Source: Catenulispora acidiphila DSM 44928
GTDB taxonomy: Bacteria > Actinomycetota > Actinomycetes > Streptomycetales > Catenulisporaceae
DNA length: 64,000 nt
Direction of reading: 5' to 3'
Assembly: GCF_000024025.1 (NCBI RefSeq)
Contig: NC_013131.1
Span: forward strand, 8,660,229 to 8,724,228
The stretch's first letter is position 1; each line of letters begins with the position of its first letter. The notes under the pieces were generated by a model that saw nothing but the letters and a program-made list of their open reading frames with translations, had not been told where the DNA came from and did not search any database. The position numbers were made by a program, and so were the translations under genes. Below, piece after piece: positions 35,024-42,810 of the stretch.

Positions 35024-35644
35024 CGTGCTGAGCACCTGACCGTTGCCGTCGACGTGGCCCAGCCCGCCGCCGTCGGTGCCGGTCACCGCGCCGTTCGGCG
35101 GCTCGGCCGGCATGCTGACGCAGGAGGGCACCGGCTTGTCGGTCAGCACCCCGCCGGCCTGCGCCTTGCTGCCGTCGAAGCCGAACGCGATCAGCGTCGT
35201 GGCGTTCTTCGGCAGGCCCGAGGCCTGGACGGTGATCGTGTCCTGGCCGTTCGGACCGAACTTCAGGTTCAGCGACGTCTTGCCGCCGGCCAGGCCGGGG
35301 GTGGCGAAGGAGCTGAGCGACGGGCAGCCGGGCGTGGCCTTGAGCACCACCACGTCGGCGCCCATCTGGTGCAGCTTGGCATTGGCGCCGGCGACGCCCT
35401 CGGCCTTGCTGACCGAGACGGTGACGGTGCCGTCGTGGTTGTCCGTCACGGCGTAGGCCGAGGCGGTGCTGCCGAAGACGGTGAACCCGACGGCCGCGGC
35501 GCCGGCCGCCGCCACGGTTCCGGCGGTGGCCCAGGCGGGTCGGGCGTAGCGGCGGTGGTCCGCGGCGGGCGCGGAAGCCGAGGCCAGCTCGGCTCCGTGC
35601 TCGGCCATCAGGTCCTCGAAGAGGTGGTCGGCGAACTTGGTCAT
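35012..35644 (-). CDS. Membrane protein coupled to the ECF sigma factor (possible anti-sigma)
   Basis: 210 residues: short cytoplasmic N-terminus (FADHLFEDLMAEHGAEL), one membrane helix at about 40-65 (ATAGTVAAAGAAAVGFTVFG) and an extracytoplasmic domain with DNHDGTVTVSVSKAEGVAGAN. The ATG at 35644 overlaps the sigma gene's TGA (ATGA), so the two are coupled. Position and topology fit an anti-sigma or sensor role, but the zinc-binding HxxxCxxC motif of ZAS anti-sigmas is not present. Two Cys in the outer domain (PGCPSL, VPSCVSM) could be disulfide-bonded. Confidence 0.7.
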   Translation of the reverse strand: MTKFADHLFEDLMAEHGAELASASAPAADHRRYARPAWATAGTVAAAGAAAVGFTVFGSTASAYAVTDNHDGTVTVSVSKAEGVAGANAKLHQMGADVVVLKATPGCPSLSSFATPGLAGGKTSLNLKFGPNGQDTITVQASGLPKNATTLIAFGFDGSKAQAGGVLTDKPVPSCVSMPAEPPNGAVTGTDGGGLGHVDGNGQVLSTHQG

Positions 35645-36270
35645 GATGTCACTCCGGAATCCGGGCGCGAGGTGTGCGCCCTGCGTAGACGGGTTCGGGC
35701 GCGCATGAGCCGCATGCGGAGCGCGCCCGCGGAGATGCCGAGCACAGCCGCCGCCTCCTTGGCCTTCAGGCCTGCGATGTCGACCAGTTCGACGGCTTGG
35801 CGGTCCAGGTCCGGCAACTTGGTCAGTGCACTGACCAGGGCGCGGCCCTCCCGCTCGGCGTCGATGCGGTCGAGGAGTTCTTCGACGTGGTCCGCCGCCA
35901 GGTCGCGGCGCCCCGCCAGCCGGACCGCGCGCTCGCGGTGGCGCGCGTCGGTCTCGCAGTGCTGCGCGAAGGTCCGGCGCGCTATGCCGAACAGCCAGGC
36001 GCGCGCGGTCCCGCGGCGGGGGTCGAAGGTGGAGTAGGAGGTGATCGCCTCGAGGAAGGTGTCCGCGGTCAGGTCGGCGACCGTCTGCGGATCGGTGGTG
36101 CGTCGGGCGAAGTAGGCGGTGACCGCGTCTATGTTGGCGCGGTACATGGACTCGAAACCGGCGGCGGGGTCGTGGTCCGGGGCAGGCCGCCGGGGGCGTC
36201 CCGGATGCGTCTGCTCCGTTCGCGGCTGATCTCGAGGGCGCTGGGGTCGCTGCGTCGTCGTCTCGCTCAC
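35641..36270 (-). CDS. ECF-type RNA polymerase sigma factor
   Basis: 209 residues: region 2 at about 38-105 (FESMYRANIDAVTAYFARRTTDPQTVADLTADTFLEA, then ARAWLFGIARRTF) and region 4 at about 148-198 (LPDLDRQAVELVDIAGLKAKEAAAVLGISAGALRMRLMRARTRLRR). It directs transcription in response to an extracytoplasmic signal, held by the coupled membrane protein downstream. The N-terminal 35 residues are a Pro/Arg-rich extension. Divergent from the HtrA-like protease, a plausible target. Confidence 0.92.
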   Translation of the reverse strand: MSETTTQRPQRPRDQPRTEQTHPGRPRRPAPDHDPAAGFESMYRANIDAVTAYFARRTTDPQTVADLTADTFLEAITSYSTFDPRRGTARAWLFGIARRTFAQHCETDARHRERAVRLAGRRDLAADHVEELLDRIDAEREGRALVSALTKLPDLDRQAVELVDIAGLKAKEAAAVLGISAGALRMRLMRARTRLRRAHTSRPDSGVTS

Positions 36271-36356
36271 ACCTGTAGTTGCCGTCCGCGCCGGATTCTG
36301 TCACACGCCGGGGGTCACTCGTCCGGCGCTGGCGACGTTTGCGCAGGCCTCGGGGC

Positions 36357-37451
36357 GTGCAGAAGCAGCGCGTGAACAAGGGTGTTGCCGCTGCGGCGGT
36401 GTGCGTGCTGCTGTCGGCCGCGGCCGGATGCGGGTCCTCGGCGGCGAAGTCGTCGGACTCCTCGCCGGCCGCGTCGTCGTCGTCGAGCTCCGCGCCGTCC
36501 TCGCCGGGTCAGAGCTCGGACCAGCTGCAGACGGACTACGAGCGGATGGTCGGCGACGTGCTGCCCTCGGTGGTGCAGATCAGCACCGACAGCGGTCTGG
36601 GCTCCGGCGTGGTCTACGACAGCAAGGGCGACATCGTCACCAACGCGCACGTCGTCGGAACCGCCACCAGCTTCAAGGTCACGCAGCCCACCGGCGGCCA
36701 GCCGCTGACCGCCACTCTCGTCGGCAGCTACCCGGCCGGCGACCTCGCGGTGATCCGCGTCGGCAACGGCGGCGGCGGACTGAGGCCGGCGAAGTTCGGC
36801 GACTCCACCAAGCTGCGCGTCGGGCAGATCGTGCTGGCGATGGGCAGCCCGCTCGGACTGACCGGCACGGTGACCGAGGGCATCGTCTCGGCGCTGGGCC
36901 GCACCGTGACCTCCAACGACGGCACCGGGGGCGGCGCCGCCATCACCGTGGGCGACGCCATCCAGACCTCGGCGGCGATCAACAACGGCAACAGCGGCGG
37001 CGCCCTGGTCGACCTGTCCAGCGAGGTCGTCGGCATCCCCTCCTCCGCCGCCCTCAACCCCGAACTCGGCAACAGCGCCGCCCCCGGCATCGGCTTCGCC
37101 ATCCCGACCGCCACCGCGACCCGCATCGCCGACCAGCTGATCGCCGCCGGCAAGGTCACCGACTCCGGCCGCGCCGCCCTCGGCGTCAAGGTCATCGGCG
37201 TGGTCGACAACACCGGCGCCGCAGCCGGCGTGGGCATCGCCGAACTGGAGCCGAACAGCGCCGCCGGCGCCGCGGGACTGAAGGTCGGCGACGTGATCAC
37301 CGCGGTGAACGGCACACCCACGCCGGACCTGACAACGCTGTCCCAGGTGCTGGTGACACTCACACCCGGCCAGCAGGTCAAGGTGGACTACACGGCTTCG
37401 GACGGATCGAAGCACACGGCGACGGTCACGCTCGGGACGCTGAACGGGTGA
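36357..37451 (+). CDS. HtrA/DegP-like S1C serine protease with PDZ domain, lipoprotein
   Basis: 364 residues from GTG at 36357 (36372 also possible). A lipobox LLSAAAGC anchors it outside the membrane; a Ser-rich linker follows. The trypsin-like triad is His in TNAHVVG, Asp in AGDLAVIRV and Ser in NNGNSGGAL; a PDZ domain at about 270-355 contains LGVKVIGV and VGDVITAVNG. Such proteases degrade or refold misfolded exported proteins. Divergence from the ECF sigma/membrane-protein pair suggests an envelope-stress unit. Confidence 0.92.
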   Translation: MQKQRVNKGVAAAAVCVLLSAAAGCGSSAAKSSDSSPAASSSSSSAPSSPGQSSDQLQTDYERMVGDVLPSVVQISTDSGLGSGVVYDSKGDIVTNAHVVGTATSFKVTQPTGGQPLTATLVGSYPAGDLAVIRVGNGGGGLRPAKFGDSTKLRVGQIVLAMGSPLGLTGTVTEGIVSALGRTVTSNDGTGGGAAITVGDAIQTSAAINNGNSGGALVDLSSEVVGIPSSAALNPELGNSAAPGIGFAIPTATATRIADQLIAAGKVTDSGRAALGVKVIGVVDNTGAAAGVGIAELEPNSAAGAAGLKVGDVITAVNGTPTPDLTTLSQVLVTLTPGQQVKVDYTASDGSKHTATVTLGTLNG

Positions 37452-37563
37452 GGCTGGGCTTCGGCTCTGGAATCAGGCTGCTGCTTCGGCGCCGGGCTCG
37501 GGCTGAGGGCTGAGCTTCGGCGCCGAGGTCCGGCAAGGTCCGGCGAGGCCTTCGCGCTGTGGC

Positions 37564-37947
37564 TCAGGCGGTCCACGGCGGGATGATGCCGTCGCCCTCG
37601 CGCGGCAATGTCCAGGCGCGTCCTCCGGCCGGGGCGGTCACGATCGCGCTGAAGCCGGTGATGGGGTCGCCGGTGATGGTGCGTTCGGCGTTGGCGGGGA
37701 CCACGACCGTATCGCCGGCCTGCATGCTGTGGGTCTGGCCGGCCAGGTCCACGTCGGCGGCGCCGGTGGTGAAGACCCAGATCTGCTCGACGTCGATGAT
37801 GTGGCGCGGGCCGGCGGGGGCGCCGGGGGCGACCTCCACGCGCCAGATCGGGCGGTCGGCGGCGCCGAGAGTCGGGGAAGCGAGGGTGGTCATGGTGGCG
37901 GCGGGGGTCTGGCTGCGGCGGGTCTCGGATGTGCGGATGACTGACAT
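37564..37947 (-). CDS. Cupin-domain protein
   Basis: 127 residues from ATG 37947 (GAGGAG upstream). Single-domain beta-barrel cupin: PRHIIDVEQIWVFTTGAADVDLAGQTHSMQAGDTVVVPANAERTI carries motif 1 in weakened form (a single His, Glu retained) and motif 2. Metal ligands are therefore incomplete and it may bind a ligand rather than catalyse. Divergent from a MarR gene with paired operators between, so the pair likely responds to one small molecule. Confidence 0.8.
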   Translation of the reverse strand: MSVIRTSETRRSQTPAATMTTLASPTLGAADRPIWRVEVAPGAPAGPRHIIDVEQIWVFTTGAADVDLAGQTHSMQAGDTVVVPANAERTITGDPITGFSAIVTAPAGGRAWTLPREGDGIIPPWTA

Positions 37948-37990
37948 GGTCGGCTCCTCAAGCGTCGGGATTCGGGCGTCGGCTAGAATC

Positions 37991-38027
37991 GACAATGGTG
38001 TTGTCCTAAATAGACAATGAGGTTGTC
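37991..38027. promoter_or_regulatory. Two MarR operators
   Basis: GACAA-TGGTG-TTGTC (37991-38005) and GACAA-TGAGG-TTGTC (38013-38027), centres 22 bp apart, lie between the divergent cupin and marR genes. The second covers the ATG at 38017, which argues for the later marR start. Confidence 0.75.
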
Positions 38028-38031
38028 GATC

Positions 38032-38502
38032 GTGTCAAGCGCGTTGCCGCCGCGGGGATCTGACCTGCCGTTGCTCATGCTGCTCGGATTCCGGGCGCTG
38101 ATCGACGAGGTGCACGCCGACCTCGCCGAAGCCGGGCACGCGGGCTTCCGTCCCCTGCACGGCGTCACCTTCAAGGCCATCGGCGACGGGGTCACCGCCT
38201 CCGAGCTGGGACGGCGGCTCGGAGTCTCGAAGCAGGCGGCCGGGAAGACCATCGAAGGGCTCGAACGCGAGGGGTACGTGGAGCGGGTCGCCGATCCCGC
38301 CGACGCCCGCAGCAAGATCATCCGGCTCACGCCGCGCGGCGTGGACGTGCAGCAGCAGGCGTTCGAGGCGATGGCGCGGCTGCGCGCGCGGTGGGCCGAG
38401 CAGCTCGGCGAGGAGCGGATGGCCACGATCGAGGAAGGGCTGCGGGAGATGACGGCCGATCGGGAGATGCGGTTCGACATTCCGGGGTGGTTCAGCGGAT
38501 AG
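38032..38502 (+). CDS. MarR-family transcriptional regulator
   Basis: 156 residues. The winged helix is at about 45-110: GVTASELGRRLGVSKQAAGKTIEGLEREGYVERVADPADARSKIIRLTPRG. GTG at 38032 with GAGG 9 nt upstream is preferred to ATG 38017, because the latter lies inside the second operator. Probable autorepressor that also controls the divergent cupin gene; ligand unknown. Confidence 0.88.
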   Translation: MSSALPPRGSDLPLLMLLGFRALIDEVHADLAEAGHAGFRPLHGVTFKAIGDGVTASELGRRLGVSKQAAGKTIEGLEREGYVERVADPADARSKIIRLTPRGVDVQQQAFEAMARLRARWAEQLGEERMATIEEGLREMTADREMRFDIPGWFSG

Positions 38503-38601
38503 CACCGCCGTCCGCGCATACCATCGGTCTTATGCCGCCACCGGCCGAGCCCGGGCGTGTCGGTCCGTGACGGCGGCCCGGCGAACGTCTCGACTGTGAT
38601 C

Positions 38602-38820
38602 ATGAGATATCGCCTTCTCACCGGTCTTGCCGTTGCCCCCTTGACGCTCGTCATGCTGACCGCCGAGCCCGCCGGCGCCGTGGACGACCGCGCGGCGGCG
38701 GTGAGCGAGCCCGCGAAGCAGGCTGTTGATCCGGTGGGAATGCTCGCCGGAGGAATGGTGCTCGCGGCGAGTGCGGCGTTCGCGGGGACGGGGATGGTGC
38801 GGCGGCGGAAGCCGCGCTAG
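38602..38820 (+). CDS. Small exported or membrane protein
   Basis: 72 residues from ATG 38602: signal-like MRYRLLTGLAVAPLTLVMLTAEPAGAV, an Ala/Glu-rich middle, then a hydrophobic segment (GMLAGGMVLAASAAFAGTGM) and a basic RRRKPR end. The layout of signal, short loop, C-terminal helix and positive tail resembles sortase-type or small anchored surface proteins, but no LPxTG-like motif is seen. The start could also be GTG 38596. Coding status moderately supported by codon bias. Confidence 0.5.
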   Translation: MRYRLLTGLAVAPLTLVMLTAEPAGAVDDRAAAVSEPAKQAVDPVGMLAGGMVLAASAAFAGTGMVRRRKPR

Positions 38821-38836
38821 CTGTTCGGCGTAACCC

Positions 38837-38902
38837 GGCTCTAGCTCGGCTCTAGCTTGGACCTGGCTCGGACCTGGCTCGGTTCTAGCTCGGTCCTATG
38901 TA
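38837..38902 (-). repeat. 11-bp repeats copying the GNAT gene's last codons and stop
   Basis: Plus-strand units of 11 bp start at 38837, 38848, 38859, 38870, 38881 and 38892. On the minus strand the gene ends CCG AGC TAG, and GAGCTAGA-NCC recurs five times; TAG is kept in three units and is CCAG-type in two. Confidence 0.9.
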
Positions 38903-39394
38903 GAACCGCACCTTGGCCGGCAGCCCATCGGCAGCCGTCCACGCGCCCTCGCCGCTTCCCACATACCGCCAACCGGCCCGCTCGTACAGCGCGATCGCCC
39001 CGGCGGCGATGGCGTGTACTTCGAGCACCGCTTGGAGCCCGCTGTCGCTCGCCGCCCGCGCCGCGCAGTCGAGCAAGTCCCTCGCCACCCCGCCTCGTCG
39101 CGCGTCCACCGCCACGAACAGCCGCGACACCAGCGCGAGTTCCGGCGCCGCGATGCCGACCGCCTGCGCGATGGCGTCGCCGGACTCGGTGAGCGCGACG
39201 TGTCCGAGGACCGCCGGACCGGCGACCGCGACCCACGCGCCGAGCATGGTCTTCGGCGTCAGCCAGCGGCCGGGATCGGCGGGCCAGTGGACCGGATAAC
39301 CATCGGATTCGTGGACGCCGCGCAGTGCGGCGGCGCAGGCGGGAAGGTCCTCGTCACGGCGAGGGCGGATCACTGGCTCGGGCACGGCGTCCAA
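38885..39394 (-). CDS. GNAT-family N-acetyltransferase
   Basis: 169 residues: VIRPRRDEDLPACAAALRGVH (beta1-alpha1), AVAGPAVLGHVAL, and the acetyl-CoA motif SRLFVAVDARRGGVARDLLDCAARAA, then ALYERAGWRYVGSG (the AxxxYEkxGF-like end). Transfers acetyl from CoA to an amine; the substrate is unknown. The stop codon TAG lies inside an 11-bp repeat array. Confidence 0.88.
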   Translation of the reverse strand: MDAVPEPVIRPRRDEDLPACAAALRGVHESDGYPVHWPADPGRWLTPKTMLGAWVAVAGPAVLGHVALTESGDAIAQAVGIAAPELALVSRLFVAVDARRGGVARDLLDCAARAASDSGLQAVLEVHAIAAGAIALYERAGWRYVGSGEGAWTAADGLPAKVRFYIGPS

Positions 39395-39693
39395 GGATAG
39401 TCAAGCGTCGACTGCCAGGTGCAGTGGTCGGCGGGCAGCCCGTCCGAGCAGGAGCCCGGGGAACCGCCCGCCGCCGTCCGCATGTCATGCCCCATTTGCT
39501 GACACGCGGCGTCTTCGCCCTATGGTCCCCTCTCCGGCATGACAACACACGTAGAAAAGCGATTCAGTTTCCGACGGCTGTCCCACCGCGAAACCGGGAG
39601 GTCAACGCCGCGCCGCATGTTGTAGGCTCTCCCGGCGCCCGGGATCTGGGCGCTGGGGGACTTTAAAAATCAGGTGATCTGGGGGGATCCACC
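39395..39693. other. Intergenic region between divergent genes
   Basis: About 300 bp between the GNAT and 39694 starts. Frames crossing it lack protein-like character or a ribosome site. A/T-richer stretches at about 39536-39575 and 39660-39672 (CTTTAAAAATCAGG) may hold promoters; a GGGGGG ribosome-site-like run precedes the ATG at 39694. No repeat or palindrome of note. Confidence 0.4.
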
Positions 39694-40365
39694 ATGAACG
39701 CACATCTTCCGTGCTCTGATCCGGTCTGCCGGACGGTCGCCGGCGTGCCGTCGAGCCTGCTGCCGCTGCAACTGCGGGTCGTCGTGCAGCCGGCGGGCGC
39801 GCCGCTCGGCGAGGACCCGTTCACCGCCGACTTCCATCCGGATCTGGTCGGGGCGGTCGTCGTGAAGGGACGGCAGGACGAGCCGCTGGTGCTGACCCGG
39901 CATCTGGCGGCGACGTGGCAGGTTCCGGCGGCGCGGCTGTGGGACGACGCGCTGGCCGCGCTCGGCGTGGAGCCGCTGGACGTCCGGAGCTTCCCGCTGC
40001 CCGGCACACGCGCCGAGGCCTACGCGGTGACCGGGCTGGGCTGGCCCGGCGCGGCGCACATGTTCCGCCTCGAGCAGGTGCTGGGGCGGCGGCTGCCGCT
40101 CGGCGCCCTGGTGATGGTGACGGACCACAACTCGTTCGTCGCCCTGCCGCTGGAGTCGAACGCGACGCTCGGCTCGGCGTCCGCCTTCTGGGAGCTGAAC
40201 GAGAGGCTCGGCCGCCGGACGCCGACTCCGCTGACGCCACTCGCACCGCGCCTGCTCTGGGTACGCGGCTGGGCGGTGCACGACCTCGGCGCAGGCTTCG
40301 TCAACGGGCAGTTCACCGCCGACCTGCCGCGCGAACTTCGGGCGGCGTTGGCGCAGCTGAACTAG
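39694..40365 (+). CDS. Hypothetical protein, 223 residues
   Basis: Cytoplasmic-looking protein with alternating strands and helices: LQLRVVVQPAGAPLGEDPFTADFHPDLVGAVVVKG, HLAATWQVPAARLWDDALAALG, LVMVTDHNSFVALPLES. The pattern 'helix before W-x4-L-W-x2-A, then VTDHNSFVALP' loosely recalls DUF1444-type proteins, which I cannot confirm. Strong ribosome site and good codon bias make it a real gene. Convergent with a DUF1275 gene. Confidence 0.65.
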   Translation: MNAHLPCSDPVCRTVAGVPSSLLPLQLRVVVQPAGAPLGEDPFTADFHPDLVGAVVVKGRQDEPLVLTRHLAATWQVPAARLWDDALAALGVEPLDVRSFPLPGTRAEAYAVTGLGWPGAAHMFRLEQVLGRRLPLGALVMVTDHNSFVALPLESNATLGSASAFWELNERLGRRTPTPLTPLAPRLLWVRGWAVHDLGAGFVNGQFTADLPRELRAALAQLN

Positions 40366-40387
40366 TAACCGACCAGCAGAGGAAAGC

Positions 40388-41101
40388 TCACTCCGCCCGC
40401 GCGAGCACAGCGGTCACGACCAACAGCGCCAGCGCCAACCCGAGCGCCGCACTGATGCTCTGGTGCAGCACCAGCAACCCGCCGCAGAGCGCGCCGGCGA
40501 AGATGCAGCCCAGCGACAGCAGCCGGCGCACGGTCGGCTTGCCGAACGGGTCGGAGGCGATCCCGGTGACGGTCATGGTGAGGACCGTCGTGGTCAGATC
40601 CGGGACCGCGAGCTTGCGGACCACCGCGTTCTGGACGCCGAAGCCGAAGGCTAGGATCGCGGTGAGCTGCGCGTGCGTGGACGTCTTCCCGTCGTCCTCC
40701 GCGGCGGCGATCAGCAGCGCGACGGCGACGAAGACGGCGTGCGCCGCGACCGCGTTCGCCAGCCGGCGGTGCTGGTCGTCGCCGGCGGTGCGGCGGGCCA
40801 GCCGGGGCTCGGCCCAGGCGCCGGCGGCGAAGCAGGCGATGGCCAGGCACGGCGCCCAGACCGTCAGGCCCTTGGCACCGGCGAGCGCGAAGCCGAGGAA
40901 GACCACGTTGCCGGTCATGTTGGCCACGAAGATGTGGTTCAGAGCCAGATAGCTGACGGCGTCCACGACGCCGGTGACGAGTGTGGCGACGATCAGCGGC
41001 GCGGGCAGGACGCCGTGCTTGGCGGCTCCGTCGTCGTAGAGGCGGTCGGACAGGCGCAGCAGAGCGGCTTTCACGGTGGTGATTAGACCAGACGCTGGCA
41101 T
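40388..41101 (-). CDS. YoaK/DUF1275-family membrane protein
   Basis: 237 residues with six hydrophobic helices; VTGVVDAVSYLALNHIFVANMTGNVVFLGFALAG is the hallmark of DUF1275 (D-A-x-S-Y plus M-T-G-N). A second signature LAFGFGVQNAVVRKL with DLTTTVLTMTVTG follows. Members are predicted transporters or channels of unknown substrate. ATG at 41101 is chosen because upstream residues of the open frame are Arg/Pro-rich and not family-like. Confidence 0.85.
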   Translation of the reverse strand: MPASGLITTVKAALLRLSDRLYDDGAAKHGVLPAPLIVATLVTGVVDAVSYLALNHIFVANMTGNVVFLGFALAGAKGLTVWAPCLAIACFAAGAWAEPRLARRTAGDDQHRRLANAVAAHAVFVAVALLIAAAEDDGKTSTHAQLTAILAFGFGVQNAVVRKLAVPDLTTTVLTMTVTGIASDPFGKPTVRRLLSLGCIFAGALCGGLLVLHQSISAALGLALALLVVTAVLARAE

Positions 41102-41151
41102 CTGGGACACCGGTCGGCGGCCTGTCCCGTTCACGCGGCGCCCGGGAGGGT

Positions 41152-41427
41152 ATGGGTCAGACTGTGACGAAAGGAACGGACAGCTTCGCCTTCCCCTCCG
41201 GCGGGACGGTCGTGGAGCTCGCCTCCAGCGCCGAGTGCCCGCCCGAGATCCGCGAGCGGGCACTGCGCGCGCTGGCGGCGCGGGCCCGCGACGCCGAGGA
41301 CGCCCGGCAGCTGATGGAGGCCCTGGGCCTGGTGGACACGCCGCCGCGGGTCCGGCCCACGCGGCGCCGCGGCCGCACCGTCATCCGATCGGTCGGCAGC
41401 GGAGGTGAGCGACCGGAGCCGGAGTGA
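41152..41427 (+). CDS. Small unknown protein, 91 residues
   Basis: Helical middle part (CPPEIRERALRALAARARDAEDARQLMEALGLV) after a short strand region, ending in a basic tail (PTRRRGRTVIRS). Not recognised. The start is uncertain: ATG 41152 is very close to a GGGAGGG site at 41144-41150, and GTG 41164 would leave 13 nt. Divergent from the DUF1275 gene, upstream of the DUF4389 gene. Confidence 0.6.
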   Translation: MGQTVTKGTDSFAFPSGGTVVELASSAECPPEIRERALRALAARARDAEDARQLMEALGLVDTPPRVRPTRRRGRTVIRSVGSGGERPEPE

Positions 41428-41487
41428 TCCTGGGGACCTGTGGCGCGCGGCCGCGCGCCGAGCCCGGAACAGGAGGCCCGAGGTCCC

Positions 41488-42498
41488 ATGAGCGACCAGT
41501 TGCCGCCGGCTCCTCCGCCCCCTCCGGAGGACCCGAATCAGCCGCCTTATGGGCAGCAGCCGCCCTATGGTCAGCAGCCGGGCCAGCAGCCACCGCCCTA
41601 CGGACAACAGCCCGGCCAGCAACCGCCTCCCTATGGCCAGCAGCAGCCGTACGGCCACCCCTACGGCCAGCAGCAGGGCTATCCGCAGTACCCGCAGTAC
41701 CCCGGCGGCGGCAACGTCTACGGCGAGCTGCGGCGCGAGCCGGAAGTCCAGCTGGACGTGCAGGGCCTGCGCCCGCAGCGGCGCTGGACCGTCCTGATCC
41801 GCCTCATCCTGGCCATCCCGCAGCTGATCGTCCTGTACCTGCTGCTGGTGGCGGGCTTCTTCGTGCTGATCGTCGGCTGGTTCGCGGCGCTGTTCACCGG
41901 GCGGCTGCCGGCCGGCATCCGCGACTTCCTGATCGGCGTGCTGAAGTACCAGATCCGGGTGCACGGCTACCTGTTCCTGCTGGTCGACGAGTACCCGCCG
42001 TTCGCCTTCTTCGAGGCGCCGGGCTATCCGATCCAGATCGAGGTCCCGGAGCCGACCCGGCTGAACCCGGCGGCGGTGTTCTTCCGCATCATCCTCATGG
42101 TCCCGGGCTGGATCGTCACCTCGGTCGTGGGCGAGGGCGCGGCCGTGGTCTCGTTCTTCGTCTGGATCATCATGCTGTTCACCGGCGTGCAGCCCGAGCC
42201 CGCGTTCGGGGCGACCAGCGCCATGCTGCGGTACGAGAGCCGCTTCCTGGGCTTCTCCGGGATGCTGACGCCGACGCAGCCCAAGGGCTTGTTCGGCGAC
42301 GCGCCCGGCGCCCCGGAGGCCGCCGCCCGCCGCTCGCCGACCCGCCCGCTCCTGCTGTCGAGCGGCGCCCGGACGCTGCTGATCGTGATGATTGTGGTCG
42401 GGGCGATCGCCGCCATCTTCAACGGCGTGTTCAACTCCGACAACGGCAGCGACTCCAACAGCGTCAAGGCGCCGTACACGGTGTCGCAGCACCTGTAG
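41488..42498 (+). CDS. DUF4389 membrane protein with PPYGQQ-repeat N-terminus
   Basis: 336 residues. The first 70 are Pro/Gln/Tyr/Gly repeats (PPYGQQPGQQ units), typical of disordered cytoplasmic tails of actinobacterial membrane proteins. Then two DUF4389-type halves: VLIRLILAIPQLIVLYLLLVAGFFVLIVGWFAALFTGRLP and a second with VFFRIILMVPGWIVTS, each two helices plus W/F-rich loops, and a final helix (LLIVMIVVGAIAAIF). AGGAGG at 41471-41476 supports the ATG. Function unknown. Confidence 0.8.
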   Translation: MSDQLPPAPPPPPEDPNQPPYGQQPPYGQQPGQQPPPYGQQPGQQPPPYGQQQPYGHPYGQQQGYPQYPQYPGGGNVYGELRREPEVQLDVQGLRPQRRWTVLIRLILAIPQLIVLYLLLVAGFFVLIVGWFAALFTGRLPAGIRDFLIGVLKYQIRVHGYLFLLVDEYPPFAFFEAPGYPIQIEVPEPTRLNPAAVFFRIILMVPGWIVTSVVGEGAAVVSFFVWIIMLFTGVQPEPAFGATSAMLRYESRFLGFSGMLTPTQPKGLFGDAPGAPEAAARRSPTRPLLLSSGARTLLIVMIVVGAIAAIFNGVFNSDNGSDSNSVKAPYTVSQHL

Positions 42499-42510
42499 TC
42501 GCCGACCGGA

Positions 42511-42702
42511 TCAGCCGCGCATCCGCAGATAGAGCTCGCCGAGCAGGCCGCCCACCACAGCGGCCAGCACGACGAGCTCTGTCTTGCTCCCCTCGACACT
42601 CCCCCGGTACCAACTCCGCATCCGCTGAGCCGACGTCGCCGCCGCGCGCCCGAGCAGGGCCACGGCCACGCACCCCGCGACCGCCATGAAGATCACCACC
42701 AC
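42511..42702 (-). CDS. Small membrane protein
   Basis: 63 residues from GTG 42702, which has GAGGAGGTG directly upstream. First helix VVVIFMAVAGCVAVALLGRAA, then a polar stretch (SAQRMRSWYRGSVEGSKT) and a second helix (ELVVLAAVVGGLLGELYL). Two-helix small protein, not recognised. Convergent with the DUF4389 gene and divergent from the XRE gene. Confidence 0.55.
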   Translation of the reverse strand: MVVIFMAVAGCVAVALLGRAAATSAQRMRSWYRGSVEGSKTELVVLAAVVGGLLGELYLRMRG

Positions 42703-42810
42703 CGTCACCTCCTCGGTTCCAGGCTGGCGCACCCCCGCGGCCCGGACCAGGAACGCACACCGGAAGTTGCGCGGACGATTAGCCGCACGTCAGCCGGGCA
42801 GACTGCCGCT

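Noticed and set aside
35012-36379. One long minus-strand frame joining the sigma and membrane genes
   Set aside because: The upstream part is the wrong frame of the ECF sigma gene; the ATG at 35644 overlapping the sigma stop is the proper start.
37441-37560. Possible echo array after the HtrA-like gene
   Set aside because: GGCT and GCTTCGGCGCC recur, but no regular period and no match to the gene's last codons.
39325-39666. Open frame between the GNAT gene and 39694
   Set aside because: Arg/Pro-rich translation, no ribosome site, overlaps the GNAT 5' end on the other strand.
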